From Chromatiaceae bacterium (lineage in GTDB: Bacteria; Pseudomonadota; Gammaproteobacteria; Chromatiales; Chromatiaceae), in contig JACDZG010000032.1 of assembly GCA_013426805.1 (NCBI GenBank), positions 1-61,884 on the forward strand: a stretch of DNA of 61,884 nucleotides, written 5' to 3'. The notes below the pieces were generated by a model, which searched no databases, was not told the origin of the DNA, and saw only the letters and a list, made by a program, of their open reading frames with translations. Positions 1-6,370 of this stretch are shown piece after piece. Made by a program: the position numbers and the translations under genes. Position 1 is the stretch's first letter, and each line of letters opens with the position of its first letter.

Positions 1-16
1 GTCAAACTTTTTCGGT

Positions 17-35
17 CCCCCGGCAAAGCCGGGGG
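17..35. repeat. GC-rich hairpin at the left edge of the window
   Basis: CCCCCGGC and GCCGGGGG form a perfect 8-bp stem around an AAA loop (17-24 and 28-35), followed by ATTTCCC. It looks like a dispersed intergenic repeat. The reading frame of the next gene stays open through it to the window edge, so it may either interrupt that gene or lie just upstream of it. Confidence 0.5.
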
Positions 36-92
36 ATTTCCCATTCTATTAAGGTCGCCGGACCCAGGGGTGAGCGAGCGGAGGGATACCGG

Positions 93-533
93 GTGGTGGG
101 TGAGATCATCGGTCGACGTTTAGGCCCATCCGCACTCACCGCGGAGGCGTTGGACCTGCTGATCGAAAAGACCGGTGGGGTCTTGCAGCATGCCTTCGAG
201 GTCATCGTGGGTGCCACCTTGTTGCGTGATGCCCCGGTGCCCCTGGGCCGGGAGCAGATCCGCTATAGCCTGCAACGGCGCAAGAGCGAATTCCTCACCG
301 AAATCACCCTCCCTTACAATGAGGTCGATGGACTCAAGGACCGCAAGCAGTTGTTCGACCGGCTGCGCGAATGTTTGGGAAGTCAGCGTGCGGGCACGCC
401 CAGCCGGCCGACCGGCGAGGGTATCGATCAGGTCCTGCTGAAGTCATGCGCACTGGTCGAATACAACGGGGAGTGCTGGCTCGGGGTCCATCCGCTGGTG
501 CAGGACCTGTTGGACGAAGACCCGGCACTCTGA
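93..533 (+). CDS. C-terminal part of an ATP-binding (AAA/STAND-like) protein, probably truncated
   Basis: The 146 residues are helical with no P-loop. The segment around LIEKTGGVLQHAFEVI, then REQIRYSLQRRKSEF, resembles the lid and winged-helix part that follows the ATPase core in bacterial AAA/ORC-like ATPases. GTG codons at 93 and 96 are possible starts, but no clear ribosome-binding site precedes them. The frame stays open to the left edge through a hairpin repeat, so either the gene starts outside the window or its ATPase half was lost. It ends 13 bp before the TIR-NACHT gene and is probably co-transcribed with it. The family assignment rests on pattern resemblance only. Confidence 0.45.
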   Translation: MVGEIIGRRLGPSALTAEALDLLIEKTGGVLQHAFEVIVGATLLRDAPVPLGREQIRYSLQRRKSEFLTEITLPYNEVDGLKDRKQLFDRLRECLGSQRAGTPSRPTGEGIDQVLLKSCALVEYNGECWLGVHPLVQDLLDEDPAL

Positions 534-546
534 GCCCTCCACGGTC

Positions 547-3500
547 ATGGCAAAGGTCCCTCAAGACCCCGGGCCGGGGTCACTCGGCGACGACTGGACT
601 CTGTTGGCGAATGCCCTGACCGACCCGCTGGCGCAGCTCATCGCCGTCGAGGTCAAGGACCCCGCGTGCATGGACGCGTTGGAACTGCGCCTCGGCGAGC
701 TGGCCGGCGCGCGGCCCCTGGTCTGGGAAAGCGTCAGTCCCGGACGGGATTCGGCAGAGGCGCTCTGGCGGCAGGCTCGGGAGCGGGTCGGCGACGCGGG
801 CGACGCGGGCGCGGACGACCCCGTGTCCATTCCGCTCCTGGTGATCACCCTCGGGGCCTGGTCCGGGGACCGGGGCGAGCGCCAGCGCCTGGTCGAATTC
901 TGGCAGGGTATGAACCAATTGCGCGAGCACTGGCACGGCCTGCCCGCCCAGGTTGTCTTCCTGCTGAGCGGCATCGCCTATGAGCATCTGACGCTCAACG
1001 CGGATCACTTGAAGCGCTGGATCGCGCTCAAGGTGCACCCCGGGATCGCGCTTCCGAGCCTGGGTGACCTTATGCGCCCCGGCAGCATCCTAGGTCCCGT
1101 GGTCGCCACTGCAAACCAGGCCGACCAGATGATCGAGCAGGCCCGGCGGCGCGGGTACCTGGATCTGCTCATCCGCCAGGCCCGCGATGCAGAGCGCCGC
1201 GGGGAGGCTCCGCGCACACGGGCACGGCGCTATTACCTGCCGATCGCATCCGGCCTCCTGGCGCTCGGCGACCTTGAAGCGGCCGAGCACTGGCGCCGAC
1301 AAATCGCCGCTGCGCAGACGCTGGACCTGCACGATCGCACGGCGGTCGAGCGACTGGACGAACGGATGGCGGCCGAGCGCCGGCAGGTCCGCGGGGATGG
1401 CGCGAACCGGTTCGGCTTCGACTGCTTTCTCTCACACAACAGCCGCGACAAACCGGCGGTGCGGAACTTGGCACAGGCACTGAAAGCACGGGGCCTTCGT
1501 CCCTGGTTGGACGAGGAACAACTGGCGCCGGGTCTGCCCTGGCAGCCACTGCTGCAATCAGGGATACGCGCCTCCACGGCCGTGGCCGTATTGATCGGCG
1601 CGGATGGGCTCGGACCCTGGCAAGACGAGGAGTTGCGCGAGGCGCTGTCGCTCGCGGTGCGGGATAGCCGTCCGGTCATTCCGGTCCTGTTGCCCGACGC
1701 GCCGGCGGTGCCGGAACTGCCGCCCTTTCTCGCCGGCCGGACCTGGGTTGATCTGCGCCGGGATCAGGAGGCCGGTCTCGACCGGCTGGTGTGGGGCATC
1801 ACCGGGCGGCGGCCCGTTCGATCCAAGGACCAGGGCTCCCCGATCCGCCTGCTGCACCTCTCGGATCTGCACTTTCGGGCCAACCACGCCTGGGATGCGG
1901 ACCCGGTGCGGCGGTCGCTGGCGCGGTTCATCGGGGAGGAAGTCCGCGCCGGGCTGGTACCCGACCTGGTGGTGATCACCGGTGACCTCGCCTTCGCCGG
2001 CACGGCCGCGGAGTACGGGCTGGCCCGCGATTGGCTGGACCGGGTCCTGTGGCCCCTGCTGCACGACGCCGCGGGCACGGTGCTGCCCCGGGACCGTCTG
2101 CTTCTCGTCCCCGGCAACCACGACGCGGACCGCGCCCGGATCGGGCGGACCGCCCGGCATGTCCAGGACGGTCTGCTCGCCGAGTATTCTCAGGACGCGG
2201 TGGCTGAGATCCTTGGGGACGCGGATGAACGGGAGGGACTGCTGCGGCGACACCGCGACTGGCTCGCCTTCCACGCCGATTGGCTTGGCACGCCCCAGGC
2301 GCTGCCCTGGTGGCAACGCACGCTCACCCTTAAGGGCCAGCGCGTGCACTTGGCCGGACTCGACTCCGCCTGGATGTCCAGCGACGACCAGGATCGCGGG
2401 CGCCTCCTGCTCGGCCGCTACCAGATTCATCAGACCGTGCTGCACCCGGACGCCGACGCGGCGGACTGGCGCCTGGCCCTGCTGCACCACCCCTGGGATT
2501 ATTTGGCCGAGTGGGACATGCTGGAGTCCAGGCAGGCCGTCCACCTGCACCGGGACCTGGTGTTGCGCGGGCACCGGCACGCGAGCGATGCCGCTGACCT
2601 CCGGCCTCCGGACCCGGCCCGCGCCTGTGTGGAACTGGCCGCCGGCTGTGTCTACGACGGCAGCCGTCACCCCAATGCCTTTCAGTGGATCGAATTGTGG
2701 CCGAATCCCAAGCGCGTGCGGGTGCTGTTCCGCGCCTGGGTCAAGGGCGCTTGGTCCGTCGACCGCAACCAGCCCGGTTGTCCGGACGGGGAGGCGACCT
2801 TCGACCTCGCCGCGGCACCGTCCCGCCAGGGCACGGCGCCCCCGACCGCACCGCCGGCCGACCCCCGCAAGTACCTGGAAAACCTGTGGTCCGACACCGC
2901 CTACATCGACATCCGCGGCCTGGTCACCGGCGGCGCCAAGGCCCACCGCTTCCCCATCGCCGATCTCTACATCGAGCTTCAGGCGACCGGCACCACCACC
3001 CCCGCACGGGCCAAGGATGACGCCAGGTCGGACCGCACGGGCCAAGACCCCCGCCTGGACGCCCGCGCCGATCAGCCCCTGCGCGCCGCCCTGGTCAACC
3101 CACGGCTCGTCATCGTCGGTGACCCCGGCTGCGGCAAGACCACCTTCCTGCGCTGGGTCGCCCACTGCCTGGCCGCCGACCGGCTCGGCCGCGACCCCGG
3201 CGCCGCCGCCCGGCACCTGGGCTTGGACCCGGTTCCGGCCGGGGTCCGGCTCCCGCTGCTGGTCCCTATCGCCGACTGGCTCGACTACATGGCCCGCGCG
3301 ACCGCCAACGGCCACGGTCTCGACCTCGCCGTCTGCGCCGACTGGCTGCCGCAATACCTGGGCGCCCGCGCCGGACTCGCCAACCAGGGTCTGACCGCGG
3401 ACGCCTTCCACCGCCTGCTCGACGGCGGCGAGGCACTGATCCTGCTCGACGGACTCGACGAGGCCCCCGACCGGCTCCAACGCCAACAGGCCGCGGCCTT

Positions 3501-5391
3501 GATCGAATGCCTGGCCCTGGCCTACCCGGACTGCCCCCTGGTCGTCACCAGCCGCCCCGCCGCCCTGCGCGACAGCGCCGTCCTGACCGGCTTCGCCCAA
3601 ACCACCATCGAGGCCTTAGACCCCGCCGCCATCGACGGCTTTCTCGCCCGCTGGAGCCGCGCGCTCTTCGCGGACGATCCACCACGCGCCCGGGCGCATC
3701 ACGACGCGCTGGCCGCGGCACTGGCCTCGCGCCCCGAGATCCGCACCCTCGCCCGCAACACCGTCATGCTCACCGCGCTCGCGGTCGTGCACTGGAACGA
3801 CAAGCGGCTGCCCGAGCAGCGCGCCGAACTCTACGAGTCCATCATCCGGTGGCTGAGCGAGGCCCGCGAGCGGCGCCCTGGGCGGGAGAAGCCTCAACGC
3901 TGCCGCCAGCTCCTGGCCGATCTGGCGCTTGCCATGCAGGCCGATCCGCAGGGGCGTCAAGTCCAGGTCAGTCGGCGCTGGGCGGCCGAGCGCCTCGCGC
4001 GGCGCTTCGCCCCGGCCGACGACAGCGACCCCGAGGCGATCGAACGTGCCGACGCCTTCCTCGCCGAGGAGGAGATCGACAGCGGCATCATCGTGCGCCG
4101 CGGTCACCAACTGCGCTTCTGGCACCTGACCTTCCAGGAGTATCTGGCCGCTCAGGCACTCGGCGGGCGCGACGCCGAGCGCACCCGGCTGCTGCTGACC
4201 GCCGACGGGGATAGCGCTCCCGCCATCTACCGCCCGGAATGGCGGGAGACCGTCCTGCTGCTCGGCGGGGTGCTCTACCTGCAAGGGCAGGATCGGGTCG
4301 ACGGACTGGTGAGTTCCGTACTCGCCGCCCTGGGTGAGCACCCGACCCGCGCCGAACAGGCGCGCGCCGCCGGACTCCTGGGTGCCCTGGTGCGCGACCT
4401 CGCCCCCTTCGGCTACCGCCCGGCCGATCCGCGCTATGCGGAGATTCTCGACGCCGCCCTGGCCGTCTTCGACCCGGCCCAGGCCGGCGCCATCCCGCTC
4501 GCCGACCGCATCGCCGCCGCCGACGCCCTGGCCCAGGCCGGCGACCCGCGCCTGGGCTGGGCGCATCCCGAGCGCTGGGTCGAACTGCCGGGCGGGCGCT
4601 TGCTGATGGGCGCGCAGAAAAAGCGCAAGAAGGCCCCGGGCTACGACCCCGACGCAGACGACGACGAGGCCCCGGTCCATGAGGTCCCGATCGCCGGTTT
4701 CGGGATCGCCCGCTTCCCGGTGACCGTCGCCGAGTTCGCCGCGTTCCTGGAGGACGAGGGCCACGCCAGTCCCCACTGGTGGCAGGCCGGGGGTGCGGAT
4801 CAGCCCGCGGCTCCGGACGACTGGGAGGAGCAGCAGGCCCACCCCAGCCGGCCCGTCGTCGGGGTCTCCTGGTACCAGGCGATGGCCTTCTGCGCCTGGC
4901 TGACCGATCGGCTGCGGCGACCCCAAGGCGCCAAGGGCGCCATCCTGCTCCCCGCCGACCGCGAGGTCCGCCTGCCCACCGAGGCCGAGTGGGAATATGC
5001 CGCCCGCGGTGCGGCCGGCCGGCGCTATCCATGGGGCGACGCGGTGCCGGACGCGCAGCGCGCCAACTTCGCCGAGACCAAGGTCGGGAGCCCCAGTCCC
5101 GTGGGGGTCTTCCCGTGCGGCGCGACCCCCGAGGGTGTGCTGGACCTGGCCGGTAATGTGTGGGAGTGGTGCTTTGATGCCTACGCCGACTACGCCAAGC
5201 AGCAGGGCCAAGCGTCGTCGGCCGACCCTCCGGCTCAGGGCGACGACGGGTCGCCGCGCGTGGTGCGCGGCGGTGCCTTCGACCGCGTGGCCGGGGACCT
5301 GCGCTCGTCGAACCGGATCAGGATCGACCCCGAGTTCCGGTACAGGTTCTTCGGGTTCCGCTGCGTCCTGGCCGCGCGCCGCCAGCCTTGA
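547..5391 (+). CDS. STAND NTPase with TIR, metallophosphoesterase, NACHT and FGE-like C-type-lectin domains
   Basis: This is a 1614-residue multidomain conflict protein. Residues 1-285 resemble the N-terminal module of STAND proteins that lacks a P-loop. A TIR domain (about 288-430) starts FDCFLSHNSRD and has a candidate catalytic Glu in the PWQDEEL segment. A calcineurin-like metallophosphoesterase (about 433-760) has all its metal motifs: SDLHF, GDLAF, GNHD, LLHHPW and GHRH. The NACHT NTPase has Walker A GDPGCGKTT at 858-866 and Walker B LILLDGLDE at 964-972. The end (1344-1614) is an FGE-sulfatase/C-type-lectin domain with PTEAEWEYAARG, GNVWEW and a final GFRC. By analogy with Avs/NLR-like STAND systems, ligand binding at the C-terminus would oligomerise NACHT and switch on TIR and phosphoesterase activity; that mechanism is inferred. 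The C-terminus carries a putative DGR variable region. The start was chosen for its 13-bp spacing from the preceding gene; no strong ribosome-binding site is visible. Confidence 0.88.
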   Translation: MAKVPQDPGPGSLGDDWTLLANALTDPLAQLIAVEVKDPACMDALELRLGELAGARPLVWESVSPGRDSAEALWRQARERVGDAGDAGADDPVSIPLLVITLGAWSGDRGERQRLVEFWQGMNQLREHWHGLPAQVVFLLSGIAYEHLTLNADHLKRWIALKVHPGIALPSLGDLMRPGSILGPVVATANQADQMIEQARRRGYLDLLIRQARDAERRGEAPRTRARRYYLPIASGLLALGDLEAAEHWRRQIAAAQTLDLHDRTAVERLDERMAAERRQVRGDGANRFGFDCFLSHNSRDKPAVRNLAQALKARGLRPWLDEEQLAPGLPWQPLLQSGIRASTAVAVLIGADGLGPWQDEELREALSLAVRDSRPVIPVLLPDAPAVPELPPFLAGRTWVDLRRDQEAGLDRLVWGITGRRPVRSKDQGSPIRLLHLSDLHFRANHAWDADPVRRSLARFIGEEVRAGLVPDLVVITGDLAFAGTAAEYGLARDWLDRVLWPLLHDAAGTVLPRDRLLLVPGNHDADRARIGRTARHVQDGLLAEYSQDAVAEILGDADEREGLLRRHRDWLAFHADWLGTPQALPWWQRTLTLKGQRVHLAGLDSAWMSSDDQDRGRLLLGRYQIHQTVLHPDADAADWRLALLHHPWDYLAEWDMLESRQAVHLHRDLVLRGHRHASDAADLRPPDPARACVELAAGCVYDGSRHPNAFQWIELWPNPKRVRVLFRAWVKGAWSVDRNQPGCPDGEATFDLAAAPSRQGTAPPTAPPADPRKYLENLWSDTAYIDIRGLVTGGAKAHRFPIADLYIELQATGTTTPARAKDDARSDRTGQDPRLDARADQPLRAALVNPRLVIVGDPGCGKTTFLRWVAHCLAADRLGRDPGAAARHLGLDPVPAGVRLPLLVPIADWLDYMARATANGHGLDLAVCADWLPQYLGARAGLANQGLTADAFHRLLDGGEALILLDGLDEAPDRLQRQQAAALIECLALAYPDCPLVVTSRPAALRDSAVLTGFAQTTIEALDPAAIDGFLARWSRALFADDPPRARAHHDALAAALASRPEIRTLARNTVMLTALAVVHWNDKRLPEQRAELYESIIRWLSEARERRPGREKPQRCRQLLADLALAMQADPQGRQVQVSRRWAAERLARRFAPADDSDPEAIERADAFLAEEEIDSGIIVRRGHQLRFWHLTFQEYLAAQALGGRDAERTRLLLTADGDSAPAIYRPEWRETVLLLGGVLYLQGQDRVDGLVSSVLAALGEHPTRAEQARAAGLLGALVRDLAPFGYRPADPRYAEILDAALAVFDPAQAGAIPLADRIAAADALAQAGDPRLGWAHPERWVELPGGRLLMGAQKKRKKAPGYDPDADDDEAPVHEVPIAGFGIARFPVTVAEFAAFLEDEGHASPHWWQAGGADQPAAPDDWEEQQAHPSRPVVGVSWYQAMAFCAWLTDRLRRPQGAKGAILLPADREVRLPTEAEWEYAARGAAGRRYPWGDAVPDAQRANFAETKVGSPSPVGVFPCGATPEGVLDLAGNVWEWCFDAYADYAKQQGQASSADPPAQGDDGSPRVVRGGAFDRVAGDLRSSNRIRIDPEFRYRFFGFRCVLAARRQP
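5278..5352 (+). other. Putative DGR variable region (VR) of the TIR-NACHT-FGE gene
   Basis: This is codons 1578-1602 of the upstream STAND protein. Aligned without gaps to the equivalent stretch of the second STAND gene (6406-6480, minus strand), 20 of 75 nucleotides differ. Nineteen differences are at first or second codon positions and one is at a third position. Most variable codons are NNC (GAC, AAC, ATC, TTC, TAC), as expected if the template has AAC. The unchanged codons are adenine-poor or interspersed AGG/CGG. The 42 nt that follow (5353-5394) are identical in the two genes and would serve as the homing (IMH) side. The protein pattern LRS-x-x-R-x-R ... GFRC matches known DGR targets of the C-type-lectin fold. 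Confidence 0.72.
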
Positions 5392-5435
5392 CCCATTGAC
5401 CCATTGACCCATTGACCCATTGATCCTTTGACCCT
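5388..5435 (+). repeat. Six 8-bp tandem repeats (TTGACCCA type) overlapping the stop codon
   Basis: Four TTGACCCA units are followed by TTGATCCT and TTGACCCT. The first unit contains the TGA stop codon of the STAND gene. A related array of four units sits at the same place after the second STAND gene (6339-6370). The arrays abut the constant 3' side of the putative variable regions. Confidence 0.85.
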
Positions 5436-5448
5436 TTCTTCTCTTCCC

Positions 5449-5469
5449 ACGGACCGCGCAGCGGTCCGT
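5449..5469 (+). repeat. Hairpin downstream of the first variable region
   Basis: ACGGACCGC and GCGGTCCGT form a perfect 9-bp stem with a GCA loop, 58 bp after the STAND stop codon. The same stem core (GGACCGC/GCGGTCC) follows the second STAND gene at 6309-6325. In the Bordetella phage DGR an inverted repeat just downstream of the variable region promotes target recognition, so a role in retrohoming is possible; it could equally be a transcription terminator or a dispersed repeat. Confidence 0.6.
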
Positions 5470-5566
5470 TCGCGATTGACAACTTGCTCGTGGGTGCTTT
5501 CGACCCCCGCCCACGCGGCGAGCTGCTAGCATTGCAATCATCGCCAAACCACCGGGAACCGCAACC

Positions 5567-5803
5567 TTGGCCAATCTAGTGGTCCGCAATCTCGACCCGC
5601 GCATCGTCGATGCCCTCAAGCAACGCGCGTCCGCCCATGGCCGCAGCGCCGAGGCGGAGCATCGCCTGATCCTGGAGCAGACCCTGCTGCGGCCGCGGCG
5701 GCGGGGGTTCGCGGAGGTCCTGGCCGCCATGCCCGATGTGGGCCGCGACAGCGACTTTGCACGGGAGTCCGAGGATACCGAGACCGGCGATGTATTTGAT
5801 TGA
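5567..5803 (+). CDS. FitA-like ribbon-helix-helix antitoxin
   Basis: This 78-residue protein has an N-terminal ribbon-helix-helix DNA-binding fold: a beta strand in ANLVVRNLD, then helices through VDALKQRASAHGRSAEAEHRLIL. The strand and the GRSAEAEHR motif are typical of FitA antitoxins. It starts with TTG, preceded by GGGA eight bases upstream. The C-terminal tail should wrap the toxin. Its last 14 bp overlap the start of the PIN toxin gene, so the two are translationally coupled. By family it neutralises the toxin and represses its own promoter; TTGACA at 5476-5481 could be a -35 box, but no convincing -10 is seen. Confidence 0.85.
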   Translation: MANLVVRNLDPRIVDALKQRASAHGRSAEAEHRLILEQTLLRPRRRGFAEVLAAMPDVGRDSDFARESEDTETGDVFD

Positions 5804-6209
5804 CACCAATGTCATCAGCGAGGTCCGCAAGGGGGACCGGGCCAATCCGGGGGTGCGGCGGTTTTTCGCCCAGGCGGTGGCCTCTGGTTCGCGCCTCTAC
5901 CTGTCGGCTGTCACCATCGGCGAGCTGCGCCGGGGGGTCGAGTTGATCCGGCATCGCGGCGACCGGGTCCAGGCGGACCTGTTGGAGGCCTGGTTGGGGG
6001 AGGTCCAGGAGGACTACGCAGAGCACATCCTATGCCTTGATGCGGACGTGGCCCAGGTCTGGGGGCGGCTGCGGGTCCCACACCCCGAGAACGCCCTGGA
6101 CAAGCAGATCGCCGCTACAGCCCTGGTCCACGACCTGGACCTCGTCACCCGGAATACCCAGGATTTTCGCTGGACCGGGGTCCGGGTCATTGACCCGTTC
6201 TCGGATTAG
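5790..6209 (+). CDS. FitB/VapC-type PIN-domain ribonuclease toxin
   Basis: This 139-residue PIN domain starts MYLIDTNVISE, with acidic residues D5 and E11. It continues with AVTIGELRRG (a third acidic position) and LDKQIAATALVHDLDLVTRN, which supplies the C-terminal Asp cluster. The Mg-dependent active site therefore looks complete. Members cleave RNA, often tRNA or rRNA, when the antitoxin is lost. The ATG at 5790 was chosen because the PIN fold begins there and it overlaps the antitoxin gene by 14 bp; an upstream in-frame extension has no domain content. The pair lies between two convergent STAND genes, which fits a stabilising role in a mobile defence region. Confidence 0.88.
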   Translation: MYLIDTNVISEVRKGDRANPGVRRFFAQAVASGSRLYLSAVTIGELRRGVELIRHRGDRVQADLLEAWLGEVQEDYAEHILCLDADVAQVWGRLRVPHPENALDKQIAATALVHDLDLVTRNTQDFRWTGVRVIDPFSD

Positions 6210-6276
6210 CCCAAGTTCCGGTGCCAGTTGACGTGACAACGGTGTTTGACACTGTCATTGACACTGACAATCACAC

Positions 6277-6325
6277 TGACAAATTGTCAGTCAGTGTCAA
6301 ACGCGAACGGACCGCTACGCGGTCC
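6277..6325. repeat. 49-bp repeat, copy A, with CTGACAA-A-TTGTCAG palindrome and GGACCGC hairpin
   Basis: The block begins with a palindrome, (C)TGACAA-A-TTGTCA(G), and ends with GGACCGC-TAC-GCGGTCC (6309-6325). It matches 47 of 49 bases of 11401-11449. Just upstream, GTTTGACACT (6243-6252) pairs with AGTGTCAAAC (6292-6301). Read from the minus strand, the hairpin lies 42 bp after the stop of the second STAND gene, the same layout as at 5449-5469. Confidence 0.8.
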
Positions 6326-6338
6326 ATTGAAGAAAGAA

Positions 6339-6370
6339 AGGGTCAAAGGATCAAAGGATCAAAGGGTCAA
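6339..6370 (-). repeat. Four 8-bp tandem repeats overlapping the second STAND stop codon
   Basis: On the minus strand the units are TTGACCCT, TTGATCCT, TTGATCCT and TTGACCCT, the first containing the TGA stop. This is the counterpart of the six-unit array at 5388-5435. The differing copy number shows that the array changes length. Confidence 0.85.

Noticed and set aside
547-5391. FGE domain read as a sulfatase-activating enzyme for the nearby sulfatases
   Set aside because: The catalytic cysteine positions are not cysteine, and the domain is embedded in STAND proteins 25 kb away.
5388-5435. Octamer array considered as CRISPR or an origin-type iteron
   Set aside because: Units are contiguous 8-mers overlapping a stop codon, with no spacers and no replication gene nearby.
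1558-5730. Long minus-strand open frames opposite the TIR-NACHT gene
   Set aside because: They have low-complexity Gly/Arg/Pro composition without domains. They arise from GC-rich codons of the sense gene.
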